Shown one piece after another: positions 14,803 to 25,816 of a DNA stretch of 43,752 nt. Where the stretch lies: assembly GCF_000720635.1 (NCBI RefSeq), contig NZ_JOCF01000064.1, positions 1 to 43,752 on the forward strand, read 5' to 3'. This DNA comes from Streptomyces sp. NRRL WC-3742. GTDB lineage: Bacteria > Actinomycetota > Actinomycetes > Streptomycetales > Streptomycetaceae. A model generated the notes under the pieces. It was not told where the DNA came from, did not search any database, and worked only from the letters and a program-made list of their open reading frames with translations. Positions within the stretch are counted from its first letter, which is position 1. The number at the start of each line of letters is the position of its first letter. Made by a program: the position numbers and the translations under genes.

Positions 14803-15819
14803 TCAGCCCAGGGTCGGCAGCTTGATCAGCACCAGCAGGGCGAGCAGCTGCACGCCCGCGGCGCCCGCCGCCTTGCCCCAGGGCAGGTCGTGCACCCGGC
14901 GGACCATGGCGGTCAGCAGGTAGGCGCAGAGCGCCCAGGTGGCCCAGCCGACGGCCTGGACGAAGGCACTGCCGGAGGGCAGCACCAGGTCCAGCAGCAG
15001 CCGGGGGGCGTCGGTCAGCCAGCCGATCAGCGCGGCCAGGCCGATCGTCGAGCGCCACGGGCCGTCGCCGCCGAGCTGGCGGGCCAGGGCGTAGGTGACG
15101 CCGCCGAAGACCGCGCCGACGATCGTGAAGCTGACCGCGCCGACGGCGATGCCGGTGAGGGCCACGCCGAACGTGGAGTCCACGATGTCGTCGCGGGTGA
15201 GCCCGATGGCGAGCACGGCGAGGGCGCCGTACAGGAGGGAGACGACGAGGGCGGGCAGCCAGACCTGGTGGTCGCGGGTGCGGTCGAAGATCGCGGTCGG
15301 GGTGCGGACGATGCCGAACAGCAGCTCGCGCCACTGCGGGCGGGGGCCGGTGGCGCGCGGGGAGGACTGGCCGCCGGCGCGGTAGACGGCGACGTTGTCC
15401 TGGCCGGGGCCGGGGCGAGCGCCGGCACCGGGGCCGTACGGAGCCGGCTGCTCCTGCCCGTAGCCGCCCTCGTCGTAGTACGGCTGCTCCTGCCCGTACG
15501 GGTCGCCGGTCGGGAAGGCGCGGGTGCTGCCGGGCTGGTCGGCCGCGTACGGGTCGTGGGCCTCGTGGCCGCCCCCGTCGGAGCCGCCGTACCCCCCGTA
15601 CCCGCCCTGTCCGTACTCGCCCTGCCCGTACCCGTCGCCGACCGTTCCCCCCGGCCCCCCGTGGGCTGCCGGGCCGGTGCCCGGGTGCGGGGCCGTGAAG
15701 TACTCCGGCCCGTCCGCCCGCCCGTGGGCGTTCCCCCCGGGCGCCGGCGGCGGCGGAGGGGGCGTCCATCCGCCGCGCGGGTCGGCGCCCTGTCCGCTGT
15801 CGTATCGATTACCAGCCAC
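14803..15819 (-). CDS. Yip1-family membrane protein
   Basis: The 338-aa protein has a long disordered N-terminus (about 1-165) rich in Gly, Tyr, Gln and Pro with repeated GYGQ/YGQEQP units. Five predicted membrane helices follow (WLPALVVSLLYGALAVLAIGL, FGVALTGIAVGAVSFTIVG, STIGLAALIGWL, AVGWATWALCAYLL, GVQLLALLVLI). The segment WRELLFGIVRTPTAIFDR before the first helix is typical of bacterial Yip1-domain proteins. Function is unknown; a membrane scaffold role is possible. The GYGQ-type repeats may mediate self-association. Confidence 0.8.
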   Translation of the reverse strand: MAGNRYDSGQGADPRGGWTPPPPPPAPGGNAHGRADGPEYFTAPHPGTGPAAHGGPGGTVGDGYGQGEYGQGGYGGYGGSDGGGHEAHDPYAADQPGSTRAFPTGDPYGQEQPYYDEGGYGQEQPAPYGPGAGARPGPGQDNVAVYRAGGQSSPRATGPRPQWRELLFGIVRTPTAIFDRTRDHQVWLPALVVSLLYGALAVLAIGLTRDDIVDSTFGVALTGIAVGAVSFTIVGAVFGGVTYALARQLGGDGPWRSTIGLAALIGWLTDAPRLLLDLVLPSGSAFVQAVGWATWALCAYLLTAMVRRVHDLPWGKAAGAAGVQLLALLVLIKLPTLG

Positions 15820-15936
15820 GGTCCGAAGGTACCCGCCGGGGCCGACGCGCGTCCGGCCCCGGACGGAGCCGGGGCCGGTTTGCAGCGAGCCTGAGACGAA
15901 CGGGGCCGGATTTGCCCCGTTACCGCTGTACCGCTG

Positions 15937-17085
15937 CTACCGCTGGGCGGACACGGACGGTCCGTGTACGGCCGCGGCAGCCGCGGTGCCGGCCGGGCAG
16001 CCGCCGGGGCCGGCGGAGGTGCGCACGGCGCCGACCGGGAGCAGGGTGCCGCAGGCGATGCGGATGCCGGCGGGCAGCTCGTTGTCCGACTCGACGATCG
16101 CGCCGTCGCCGATCACGGCGCCGTCCAGCGCCGATCGGTCCCCGACCGTGGCGTAGGCGCCGACGATGGAGTCCTTGACCAGGGTGTCCGGGCCGATCAC
16201 GGCGCCCGGCAGGACGACGCTGCCCTCGACGATCGCGCCGGCCTCGACCACCGCGTCCTCGGAGACCACGGTGCCGCCGCTGAGCACCGCGCCCGGGTGG
16301 ACGGTGGCGCCGGGCAGCAGCAGGGCGTCACCGGTGGGGCCGGGGACGGCCGGGGAGTCGACCTTGCCGAGGACCAGGTCGGCCGAGCCGCGCACGAAGG
16401 CACCGGGGGTGCCGAGGTCCAGCCAGTACGAGGTGTCGACGACGCCGCGCAGCAGCGCGCCGGTGGCGAGCAGCTCGGGGAAGGTCTCGCGCTCGACGGA
16501 CACCTCCCGGCCGGTGGGAATGCGGTCGATCACCGAGCGGGTGAAGACGTAGCAGCCGGCGTTGATCTGGTCGGTGACGATCTGCTCCGGCGTCTCCGGC
16601 TTCTCCAGGAACTCCAGCACCCGCCCGTCCCCGTCGGTGGGGACGAGGCCGAAGGCGCGCGGGTCCTCGACCCGGGTGAGGTGCAGGGTGACGTCGGCCC
16701 CGGCGGCCACGTGGCCGTCGCGCAGGGCGGCGATGTCGACGCCGGAGAGGATGTCGCCGTTGAAGACCAGCACCGGCTCGTCCGGGCCGCAGGTCAGGCC
16801 GGAGGCGGCGTTGCGGATCGCGCCGCCGGTGCCGAGCGGCTCGCGCTCGGTCAGGTAGACCAGCTCGATGCCGTACGGGGTGCCGTCCTGGAAGTGGTCC
16901 TCGAACACCTCGGCCAGGTACGAGGTGGCCAGCACGACCCTGGTGACACCGGCGGCCGCCGCGCGGGCCAGCTGGTGCGCGATGAACGGGACGCCGGCCA
17001 CCGGCAGCATGGGCTTGGGGGTGTGGGTGGTCAGCGGACGCAGTCGCGTGCCCTTACCACCGACCAGCATGATCGCCTCGGTCAT
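15937..17085 (-). CDS. NDP-sugar pyrophosphorylase, mannose-1-phosphate guanylyltransferase-like
   Basis: The 382-aa protein starts MTEAIMLVGGKGTRLRPLT, the signature of nucleotidyltransferases; the Lys of TPKPMLPVAG and the metal-binding Asp of VFNGDILSG follow. The C-terminal 130 residues are hexapeptide repeats (left-handed beta-helix). It would form GDP-mannose (or a related NDP-sugar) from sugar-1-phosphate and NTP for glycosylation and cell-wall polysaccharide. The actinobacterial relative is annotated manC or manB; substrate specificity is not settled here. ATG 17085 is chosen because upstream extensions carry no conserved residues. Confidence 0.85.
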   Translation of the reverse strand: MTEAIMLVGGKGTRLRPLTTHTPKPMLPVAGVPFIAHQLARAAAAGVTRVVLATSYLAEVFEDHFQDGTPYGIELVYLTEREPLGTGGAIRNAASGLTCGPDEPVLVFNGDILSGVDIAALRDGHVAAGADVTLHLTRVEDPRAFGLVPTDGDGRVLEFLEKPETPEQIVTDQINAGCYVFTRSVIDRIPTGREVSVERETFPELLATGALLRGVVDTSYWLDLGTPGAFVRGSADLVLGKVDSPAVPGPTGDALLLPGATVHPGAVLSGGTVVSEDAVVEAGAIVEGSVVLPGAVIGPDTLVKDSIVGAYATVGDRSALDGAVIGDGAIVESDNELPAGIRIACGTLLPVGAVRTSAGPGGCPAGTAAAAAVHGPSVSAQR

Positions 17086-17312
17086 GGTCTGCGCTGTTCC
17101 CCTTGGTTCTCCGCGGCCCGGCCCTGGGTGGGCCGATACCTCCGTCGTGGTGTGCTCCCGGCCGGCCTCGGCCCGGCACGCGTCGGCCGGCGTGCGGCCG
17201 GTCCGGCGCCTACTGTATTTCCTTCGAACCGAATGCCCGTCCGGCGGTTGTGCGATCAGCGTCACTCCCCGTACCCCCGCCGTACTGCCGCAGGCCGCCC
17301 AGGACGCCGAAA

Positions 17313-17357
17313 TGCCCGGCCCGGAAGGCGCGTTGGCGGCGTCCTCCGGGCCGGGCA
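17313..17357 (-). terminator. Terminator of the Fe-S oxidoreductase gene
   Basis: Perfect 13-bp arms TGCCCGGCCCGGA (17313-17325) and TCCGGGCCGGGCA (17345-17357), 30 bp downstream of the Fe-S gene stop on the minus strand. The remaining part of 17086-17386 shows no gene; it must hold the promoter of the nucleotidyltransferase gene. Confidence 0.8.
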
Positions 17358-17386
17358 GTTGTTGCAGAACCGTCGAACAGGGACGG

Positions 17387-19609
17387 CTAAGCGTCCGCCG
17401 TCACAGGCTCCTCGGTCTCGGCGGGCGGGGTCGCCTTCACCGAGTCGAGCAGCAGCTGGGCCACGTCGACCACCTTGAGGTGCTCCTTGGCCGCGCCCTC
17501 GTTCTTCTTGCCGTTGACGGAGTCGGAGAGCATCACCAGGCAGAACGGGCAGGCGGTGGAGACGATGTCCGGGTTGAGGGACAGCGCCTCGTCCACGCGC
17601 TCGGTGTTGATCCGCTTGCCGATGCGCTCCTCCATCCACATCCGGGCGCCGCCGGCGCCGCAGCAGAAGCCGCGCTCCTTGTGGCGGTGCATCTCCTGCT
17701 GGCGCAGGCCCGGGACCTTGTCCATGATCTCGCGCGGCGGGCTGTACACCTTGTTGTGGCGGCCCAGGTAGCACGGGTCGTGGTACGTGATCAGGCCCTC
17801 GACGGGGTTGACCGGGATCAGCTTGCCCTCGTCGATGAGGTGCTGGAGCAGCTGGGTGTGGTGGATCACCTCGAAGTGGCCGCCCAGCTGGGGGTACTCG
17901 TTGGCGATGGTGTTGAAGCAGTGCGGGCAGGTGGCCACGATCCGCTTGACCGGGGCGTCCTCGAGCGCGGCGTTCAGCGTCTCGACGTTCTGGGCGCCGA
18001 GCATCTGGAAGAGGAACTCGTTGCCCAGGCGGCGGGCGGAGTCACCGGTGCAGGACTCCTCCTTGCCGAGGATCGCGAACTTCACGCCCGCGGTGTGCAG
18101 CAGCTCGGCGAACGCCTTGGTGGTCTTCTTGGCCCGGTCCTCCAGGGCGCCGGCGCAGCCGACCCAGTAGAGGTACTCGACCTCGGCCGGCTCGATGTCC
18201 TGACCGATGACCGGCACCTCGATGCCGGTCTCCTTCTTGAGCTCCTTGACCCAGTCCAGGCGGGCCTTGGTGGCCATGCCCCACGGGTTGCCCTTGTTCT
18301 CCAGGTTCTTGAGCATCGTCCCGGCCTCGGTCGGGAACGAGGACTCGATCATCACCTGGTAGCGGCGCATGTCGACGATGTGGTCGATGTGCTCGATGTC
18401 CACCGGGCACTGCTCGACGCAGGCGCCGCAGGTGGTGCAGGACCACAGGACGTCCGGGTCGATGACGCCGTTCTCCTCCGCGGTACCGATCAGCGGGCGC
18501 TCGGCCTCGGCCAGGGCGGCCGCCGGGACGCCGGCGAGCTGCTCGGCGGTGGCCTGCTCGTTGCCCTCCATGTCCTTGCCGCCGCCGGCGAGCAGGTACG
18601 GGGCCTTGCCGTACGCGTGCTCGCGCAGGCTCATGATCAGCAGCTTCGGCGAGAGGGGCTTGCCGGTGTTCCAGGCGGGGCACTGCGACTGGCAGCGGCC
18701 GCACTCGGTGCAGGTGGAGAAGTCGAGGATGCCCTTCCAGGAGAAGTGCTCGACCTGGGAGACGCCGAAGACGGCGTCGTCGGCCGGGTCCTCGAAGTCG
18801 ATCGGCTGACCGTTGCTGGTCATCGGCCGCAGCTCGCCGAGGGCGGTGCCGCCGTTCTCGTCGCGCTTGAAGTAGATGTTGAAGAAGCCCAGGAAGCGGT
18901 GCCAGGCCACGCCCATCGAGGGGTTGAGGCCGATGGTGATCGCCCACGCGAAGGAGATGCAGATCTTCAGCATCGCGAAGAGGTAGACCAGGTTCTCCAG
19001 CGTGCCGTGCGACAGGCCGCTCAGCGCGGAGACGATCGGGTACGAGACCAGGTGCTCCGGGCCGTACGAGTCGACGCCGGCCAGGGCGCCCTCCAGGGCG
19101 CGCAGCATCATGATGCAGAGGCCGATGCCGAGGATCGTGTACTCGACGTAGAACGCCTGCCAGGCGATCGAGCCGGCGAAGCGGGACTTGCGGCCCGACC
19201 GGGACGGCAGGCTCATCAGCCGGATCACGATCAGGGTCACGATGCCCAGGGTGGTCAGGGTGCCGACCAGCTCGACGAAGAGCTGCCAGATCATCCAGTG
19301 ACCGATGATCGGCAGTTCCCACTCGGCGTCGAACAGCTGGCCCATCGCGTTGACGATGGTGAGCACCAGGCTGAAGAAGCCGACGGCGACGAACCAGTGG
19401 GCGATGCCGACGATCCCCCAGCGGTTCATCCTGGTGTGGCCGACGAACTCGATGGCGACGGTCTTCACGCGCTGGGCGGGCTTGCCGAAGCGGGTGGAGT
19501 CCGCGGCGCCGGTCGTCACCACCTTGAAGATGTGCCACGCCGCACGAAGGGCGAGCGCGGTGCCGATCACGAAGGTGACCAGCGAGATGACGATCGCTGC
19601 TAGCTGCAT
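17387..19609 (-). CDS. Membrane-anchored Fe-S oxidoreductase (CCG/HdrD-like)
   Basis: The 740-aa protein starts at ATG 19609 behind GGAGGACGGAGAG. The N-terminal part has several membrane helices (from [16 protein letters not shown] on), resembling a NarI-like cytochrome b module. Two ferredoxin clusters follow: [12 protein letters not shown] (residues 300-311) and [12 protein letters not shown] (from 391). Two CCG domains come next, with DPCYLGRHN and [15 protein letters not shown]. This domain order matches heterodisulfide-reductase-like membrane oxidoreductases; M. tuberculosis Rv0338c is a relative. It likely moves electrons between a cytoplasmic donor and the quinone pool; the donor is unknown. 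It diverges from the dnaK operon. Confidence 0.88.
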   Translation of the reverse strand: MQLAAIVISLVTFVIGTALALRAAWHIFKVVTTGAADSTRFGKPAQRVKTVAIEFVGHTRMNRWGIVGIAHWFVAVGFFSLVLTIVNAMGQLFDAEWELPIIGHWMIWQLFVELVGTLTTLGIVTLIVIRLMSLPSRSGRKSRFAGSIAWQAFYVEYTILGIGLCIMMLRALEGALAGVDSYGPEHLVSYPIVSALSGLSHGTLENLVYLFAMLKICISFAWAITIGLNPSMGVAWHRFLGFFNIYFKRDENGGTALGELRPMTSNGQPIDFEDPADDAVFGVSQVEHFSWKGILDFSTCTECGRCQSQCPAWNTGKPLSPKLLIMSLREHAYGKAPYLLAGGGKDMEGNEQATAEQLAGVPAAALAEAERPLIGTAEENGVIDPDVLWSCTTCGACVEQCPVDIEHIDHIVDMRRYQVMIESSFPTEAGTMLKNLENKGNPWGMATKARLDWVKELKKETGIEVPVIGQDIEPAEVEYLYWVGCAGALEDRAKKTTKAFAELLHTAGVKFAILGKEESCTGDSARRLGNEFLFQMLGAQNVETLNAALEDAPVKRIVATCPHCFNTIANEYPQLGGHFEVIHHTQLLQHLIDEGKLIPVNPVEGLITYHDPCYLGRHNKVYSPPREIMDKVPGLRQQEMHRHKERGFCCGAGGARMWMEERIGKRINTERVDEALSLNPDIVSTACPFCLVMLSDSVNGKKNEGAAKEHLKVVDVAQLLLDSVKATPPAETEEPVTADA

Positions 19610-19846
19610 CGGCTCTCCGTCCTCCTGCGGCTTGGAGGGCAGTTGGCGGGCCAACGGTCCCTCGGGGTATTCGGTTTCCGAACTCGGGTCCCGAACTTTT
19701 CCGAACTGAGTGTACTGGTCGGTAACTTGCCGGGCCGACGGCCCGGACATTACCGGTCGGCAACGGTTCTCCAGAAGATTCCCAAGCTATGGCGGCAGTC
19801 ACGCGAGTGCACCCGCGCCACGACGGCGACCGGGGCTGGAGATAAG

Positions 19847-19930
19847 GGCTCAGTAAAGTTGAGCGACTGGCACTCATACCTGTTGACGCCGCTCGTCGAG
19901 TCGTGCATCCTTGAGTCCGTAAAGCTCAAC
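19847..19930 (+). promoter_or_regulatory. dnaK promoter with HspR (HAIR) operators
   Basis: HspR sites follow CTTGAGT-N7-ACTCAAG. Here GTTGAGC-N7-ACTCATA (19858-19878) and CTTGAGT-N7-GCTCAAC (19910-19930) match with a few changes. A further half-site pair GCTCA/TGAGC spans 19848-19864. Between them lies a promoter with -35 TTGACG (19883-19888) and -10 CATCCT (19906-19911), 17-bp spacer. Operators flank and overlap the promoter, as known for Streptomyces dnaK, so HspR with DnaK as co-repressor would block it. Confidence 0.85.
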
Positions 19931-19951
19931 TCTTTCCTGGAGGTACCAACG

Positions 19952-21792
<1,841 letters not shown>

Positions 21793-21796
<4 letters not shown>

Positions 21797-22419
21797 CGGA
21801 CAAGCCGCAGGGCGGCAAGCCCGGCGACGACTCCGCCGCCGAAGAGGCCGTCATCAAGGCCGCCGAGGAGGCCGCTGCGGCCGGTGCCGGCTCGGAGGGC
21901 GGCACCGACGAGCTGGCCGCCGCCAAGCGCGAGGCCGGAGAGCGCACCGCCGACCTCCAGCGCCTCCAGGCCGAGTACCAGAACTACCGCAAGCGGGTCG
22001 AGCGCGACCGGCTGACCGTCCGCGAGATCGCGATCTCCAACATCCTGGAGTCGCTGATCCCGGTCCTGGACGACATCGGCCGCGCCCGCGAGCACGGCGA
22101 GGTGACGGGCGGCTTCAAGTCCGTCGCCGAGTCGCTGGAGACGGTCGTCGCCAAGCTGGGCCTCCAGCAGTTCGGCAAGGAGGGCGAGCCCTTCGACCCG
22201 ACCATGCACGAGGCGCTCATGCACAGCTACTCCTCGGACGTCACCGAGGACACCTGCGTGCAGATCCTCCAGCCCGGTTACCGCATCGGCGAGCGGATCA
22301 TCCGCCCCGCCATGGTCGCCGTCGCGGAGCCCCAGCCGGGCACCACCACGACCTCCGCCCCGGACTCCGAGGCGAAGTCCGCCGACGCGGACAAGGCCGA
22401 CGGTGGCTCGGACAGCTGA
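21793..22419 (+). CDS. grpE: Nucleotide exchange factor GrpE
   Basis: The 208-aa protein has a disordered acidic N-terminus, a long helix ([29 protein letters not shown] in two parts), and the C-terminal beta domain with [20 protein letters not shown] and [25 protein letters not shown]. GrpE releases ADP from DnaK. The start overlaps the dnaK stop, giving coupled translation. The tail beyond residue 185 is low-complexity and acidic. Confidence 0.97.
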
Positions 22420-22444
22420 CAAACGGTGACAGCTGACAACCTGT

Positions 22445-22527
22445 GCGCTGCGGAGTCGTACGCCGGTAACCCCGGCCGACTCCGCAGCGCGCTGTCAACA
22501 GCCCTTTCCCACTTGACTGTTGACAGC
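22445..22527 (+). promoter_or_regulatory. Two abutting inverted repeats between grpE and dnaJ
   Basis: A perfect 14-bp inverted repeat GCGCTGCGGAGTCG (22445-22458) with its complement at 22477-22490 is followed without gap by a second perfect repeat GCTGTCAACA (22491-22500) with TGTTGACAGC (22518-22527). Just upstream, GACAGCTGACAA occurs twice (22411-22422 and 22428-22439). The first looks like an intra-operon attenuator or terminator; the second could be an operator or mRNA processing signal that sets dnaJ levels. Confidence 0.6.
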
Positions 22528-22561
22528 ACTGTGACGATGGACTCGGGAGGTGGCTCAAGCC

Positions 22562-23719
22562 GTGAGCGGTAAGGACTACGTGGAGAAGGACTACTACAAG
22601 GTCCTCGGCGTGCCCAAGGACGCCACCGCCACCGAGATCAAGAAGACCTACCGCAAGCTGGCCCGCGAGTTCCACCCCGACGCCAACAAGGGTGACGCCA
22701 AGGCCGAGGAGCGGTTCAAGGACATCTCCGAGGCGTACGACGTCCTCTCCGACGAGAAGCGCCGCAAGGAGTACGACGAGGCCCGCAGCCTCTTCGCCAA
22801 CGGTGGCTTCCGCGCCGGCGGCGGCCCGGGCACCGGCAGCTACAGCTTCGACTTCGGCGACCTGTTCAGCGGCACCCAGGGCGGCGGCGGCAGCGGCGGG
22901 ATCGGCGACGTCTTCGGCGGCCTGTTCAACCGCACCGGCACCCGGCAGGCCCAGCCCCGGCGAGGCGCGGACGTCGAGACCGAGGTGACGCTCTCCTTCG
23001 AGGAGGCCGTCGACGGCGCGACCGTCCCCCTGCGGATGACCAGCCAGTCCCCCTGCCGCACCTGCAACGGCACCGGCGCCAAGGCCGGCACCACCCCGCG
23101 GGTCTGCCCCACCTGCGTCGGCGCCGGCACCGTCAGCCGCGGCCAGGGCGCCTTCGCGCTCTCCGAGCCCTGCAAGGACTGCCGCGGCCGGGGCATGATC
23201 GTCGACGACCCCTGCACCGACTGCCACGGCAGCGGCCGCGCCAGCTCCGCCCGCACCATGCAGGTGCGCATCCCCGCCGGCGTCCAGGCCGACCAGCGCA
23301 TCCGGCTCAAGGGCAAGGGCGCCCAGGGCGAACGCGGCGGACAGCCCGGCGACCTCTACGTCACCGTGCACGTCGACCCCCACGCCGTCTTCGGCCGTAA
23401 GGGCGACAACCTGACCGTCACCGTCCCGGTCACCTTCCCCGAGGCCACCCTCGGCGCCACCATCGAGGTGCCCACGCTCGGCGGCCCCGCCGTCAAGCTC
23501 AAGCTCCCGCCGGGCAGCGCCAACGGCCTCACCATGCGCGCCCGCGGCAAGGGCGCCACCCGCAAGGACGGCACCCGCGGCGACCTCCTCGTCACCGTCG
23601 AGGTCGTGGTGCCGCAGAGCGTCACCGGAGACGCCCTGAACGCACTGGAGCAGTACCGCGAGGCCACCGCCTCCGACGACCCGCGAGCCGCCCTGTTCCG
23701 GGCGGCGAAGGGAGCGTGA
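22562..23719 (+). CDS. dnaJ: Co-chaperone DnaJ (Hsp40)
   Basis: The 385-aa protein starts at GTG 22562 behind GGGAGG; a GTG at 22550 overlaps that ribosome site. J-domain with HPD in REFHPDANKGD, then a Gly/Phe-rich region, four CxxCxGxG zinc motifs (CRTCNGTG, CPTCVGAG, CKDCRGRG, CTDCHGSG) and the C-terminal substrate domains. It stimulates DnaK ATPase and delivers clients. It lies 142 bp downstream of grpE across two inverted repeats, so its expression may be tuned separately. hspR begins 7 bp after its stop. Confidence 0.97.
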   Translation: MSGKDYVEKDYYKVLGVPKDATATEIKKTYRKLAREFHPDANKGDAKAEERFKDISEAYDVLSDEKRRKEYDEARSLFANGGFRAGGGPGTGSYSFDFGDLFSGTQGGGGSGGIGDVFGGLFNRTGTRQAQPRRGADVETEVTLSFEEAVDGATVPLRMTSQSPCRTCNGTGAKAGTTPRVCPTCVGAGTVSRGQGAFALSEPCKDCRGRGMIVDDPCTDCHGSGRASSARTMQVRIPAGVQADQRIRLKGKGAQGERGGQPGDLYVTVHVDPHAVFGRKGDNLTVTVPVTFPEATLGATIEVPTLGGPAVKLKLPPGSANGLTMRARGKGATRKDGTRGDLLVTVEVVVPQSVTGDALNALEQYREATASDDPRAALFRAAKGA

Positions 23720-23726
23720 CGACCAG

Positions 23727-24251
23727 ATGTCCCCGAACCCGATGACCCCCGACAGCGGCCCGATCGGCCCCGGCCTCGGCGAGGGCCTGCCCGGCGACGG
23801 CCCGCGCCGCCGCCGGGCCCCGGCCGCGCCGCAGTACGTGCTCACGGAGGAGACTCCGGTGTACGTCATCTCCGTCGCCGCCGAACTGTCCGGCCTGCAC
23901 CCGCAGACCCTGCGCCAGTACGACCGCCTCGGGCTCGTCAGCCCCGACCGCACCGCCGGGCGCGGCCGCCGCTACTCCGCCCGCGACATCGAGCAGCTGC
24001 GCGAGGTCCAGCGCCTCTCCCAGGACGAGGGCATCAACCTGGCCGGCATCAAGCGGATCATCGAGCTGGAGAACCAGGTCGCCGCCCTCCAGGCCCGGGT
24101 CGCCGAACTCGTCGACTCCCTCGAAGGCGCGGCCGCCGCCCTCCAGCAGCGCGAGGCCGCGGTCCACGCCTCCTACCGCCGCGACCTCGTCCCCTACCAG
24201 CCGCCCTCCCCCCACTCCAGCGCCCTCGTCGTCTGGCGCCCCAAGCGCTGA
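23727..24251 (+). CDS. hspR: Heat-shock repressor HspR (MerR family)
   Basis: The 174-aa protein has a Pro/Gly-rich N-terminal extension, then VYVISVAAELSGLHPQTLRQYDRLGLVSPDRTAGRGRRYS (helices and wing of the MerR HTH, about residues 45-85). A helical dimer region (INLAGIKRIIELENQVAALQARV) follows. HspR binds HAIR repeats, seen here before dnaK and clpB, and represses its own operon with DnaK as co-repressor. Gene order dnaK-grpE-dnaJ-hspR is conserved in actinobacteria. The tail ends VVWRPKR. Confidence 0.96.
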   Translation: MSPNPMTPDSGPIGPGLGEGLPGDGPRRRRAPAAPQYVLTEETPVYVISVAAELSGLHPQTLRQYDRLGLVSPDRTAGRGRRYSARDIEQLREVQRLSQDEGINLAGIKRIIELENQVAALQARVAELVDSLEGAAAALQQREAAVHASYRRDLVPYQPPSPHSSALVVWRPKR

Positions 24252-24264
24252 CCGAGCGCCCCCT

Positions 24265-24303
24265 AGCCGCCGGTTCCCTCCTGTCCGGGGGGTGCCGGCG
24301 GCT
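24265..24303 (+). terminator. Terminator of the dnaK operon
   Basis: Inverted repeat AGCCGCCGG (24265-24273) with CCGGCGGCT (24295-24303). The loop contains CCCTCC and GGGGGG, which can extend the stem. It lies 13 bp after the hspR stop. Confidence 0.75.
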
Positions 24304-24450
24304 GGTGTCTTGGTGAGAGAGTGCTCCCTGCAGCCGTATGCCGAGTTCGCCCATCAGCTGCTGATCCCCGTGAAAGACCCCTATGATCCCAGCGGGAATC
24401 GCACCGCTCAGCCCTCGTCCGGTTCTGAACAAACACCAGGGAGCCGCAAA

Positions 24451-25458
24451 ATGACCGAGACGGCCGAACCGGGGCTCACATCAGGCGGGCTCGGTGTTCT
24501 CTCCGTCGACGCCCGGGAACTCTATCTCCGGGTGATCGAGAATCACGGTCGGCTGTCATGCGAGGAGAGAAGCAATACCGAGGCCAAGCACCTGCAGGAA
24601 CTCCTCGATATCGGCTTGCTGGTGCCCGACACCGACGAACCCGATGTGCTCACCGCCACCGACCCGCAGCAACTCTCCGAAAGCCTCATCTCGTCGTGGC
24701 AGCGCAAGGCTCTCGATCTGCTGTCACGGGCGGAGGACCTCCCGGGGGACCTGAAGGATTTGGCCGCGGCGTTCCACGCTCCCAAGCAATCCGGCGGAAC
24801 GATCGAATACCTTCAGGGAAAAGCGCTCATCAACCAACGGCTCAGCCAACTGACGAACGCGTGCACCGAGGAGTTCCTGGCCGCGCAGCCCGGCGGGCCC
24901 CGCCCTCCGGAAATGCTCGAACGCAGCCGCGACCGTGATCTCGCCCTGCTCCAACGGGGTGCGGTAACCCGGACGATCTACCACCCGAGCACCAGGTACC
25001 ACGCGGCCACTCGGGACTACGTCCTCGCCATCACCGAGGCCGGCGGACACGTCAGAACCCTCGACGAACCCTACGCCAGACTGATCATCGTCGACCGCCG
25101 GACCGCGATCATCCCCATCGCGGACGACCTGAGCACCGCGGCCTTCATCCACGACCGGGCCATCATCAGTTTCTTCGTGTCGGAGATCTTCGACCGGAAC
25201 TGGAATCGCGCCCTGGAATTCGACGGTGACCGGATCGTCCCCCAGCAGGTGGTGTCGAGCCTACGGCAGACGATCATCGACCTTCTGCTCAAGGGCACCA
25301 GTCACCGTGTGATAGCCCGCAGTCTCGGAATCAGCGAGCGCACCCTGGCTCGGCACATCGCCGACATGCGGGAGGACTACCAGGTCGACTCGCTCTTCCA
25401 GCTGGGATACGTCCTGGCGCGGGCCGCCCACCACGAGCGCCCCGACGGCTTCAACTAG
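24451..25458 (+). CDS. Divergent LuxR-type HTH regulator with PLD-like sensor domain
   Basis: The 335-aa protein has the same three-part design as the six-gene array downstream. An N-terminal winged-helix-like part has ARELYLRVIENHGRL and LQELLDIGLLVPD. The central domain carries AAQPGGPRPP, VTRTIYHPSTR and a degenerate HKD (YARLIIVD, Tyr in place of the catalytic His, about residues 209-216). A C-terminal LuxR-like HTH (GISERTLARHIADMRE, about 295-310) ends in LFQLGY. Its recognition segment differs from the array's shared SERTVAAHIARLR. ATG follows CAGGGAG; a possible -10 TATGAT is at 24382-24387. The rest of 24304-24450 holds no gene. Its opposite orientation suggests an older or separately used member. 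Ligand and targets are unknown. Confidence 0.78.
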   Translation: MTETAEPGLTSGGLGVLSVDARELYLRVIENHGRLSCEERSNTEAKHLQELLDIGLLVPDTDEPDVLTATDPQQLSESLISSWQRKALDLLSRAEDLPGDLKDLAAAFHAPKQSGGTIEYLQGKALINQRLSQLTNACTEEFLAAQPGGPRPPEMLERSRDRDLALLQRGAVTRTIYHPSTRYHAATRDYVLAITEAGGHVRTLDEPYARLIIVDRRTAIIPIADDLSTAAFIHDRAIISFFVSEIFDRNWNRALEFDGDRIVPQQVVSSLRQTIIDLLLKGTSHRVIARSLGISERTLARHIADMREDYQVDSLFQLGYVLARAAHHERPDGFN

Positions 25459-25489
25459 AGGTCGATCCCCGGCCGGGACGGTCCACGCC

Positions 25490-25526
25490 CCGGCACCGTT
25501 GTCGTACGGGTCCGCGCAACGGCCGG
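25490..25526. terminator. Hairpin between convergent regulator and peptide genes
   Basis: CCGTTG (25496-25501) pairs with CAACGG (25517-25522), and flanking CCGG/CCGG extends the stem with a small internal loop. It lies between the regulator stop (25458) and the peptide gene stop (25531) and may end both transcripts. Confidence 0.5.
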
Positions 25527-25530
25527 AACC

Positions 25531-25701
25531 TCAGCTCCAGTTGCTGTCCATCTCCTGGACCGTACGCGCCTGCTGAGTCGTCTGCGTCCCCTGGTCGGCA
25601 GGGGTGCCCGCGCCGAGCTGGAGGTAGGCGCCGACGGCCAGCGCACCGGCCAGGGCAGCCACGGCAACCGCGACGCGAGCGTTACGAATCGTGCGAAGCA
25701 T
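25531..25701 (-). CDS. 56-aa secreted or membrane-anchored peptide
   Basis: This short frame begins MLRTIRNARVAVAVAALAG. Arg4, Arg7 and Arg10 precede a hydrophobic stretch (residues 9-29), then come a Gln/Thr-rich polar segment and the C-terminus VQEMDSNWS. The layout is an N-in signal peptide or anchor with about 25 residues outside the membrane. No Cys lipobox is present; ALAVGA could be a signal peptidase site. The ATG has GGAAGG 9 bp upstream and codon use is typical. It is convergent with the regulator at 24451 and lies upstream of a perfect palindrome. No family is recognised. A signalling peptide read by the neighbouring regulators is a hypothesis. Confidence 0.68.
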   Translation of the reverse strand: MLRTIRNARVAVAVAALAGALAVGAYLQLGAGTPADQGTQTTQQARTVQEMDSNWS

Positions 25702-25816
25702 GCGATCACACCTTCCAGGGGAACAGCGTCAGAGCAAAGACAACGTTTCATCAACCGCCCCACATAATGCCGCAGCGATCACCGTCGCGCCATAGCCCCC
25801 CTTCCCGGGAGTGCGT

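Noticed and set aside
13826..15769. AlaX-like gene as a 647-aa fusion with the upstream membrane protein
   Set aside because: The extra N-terminal part is a shadow of the Yip1 gene in another frame; ATG 14716 gives a protein of normal composition.
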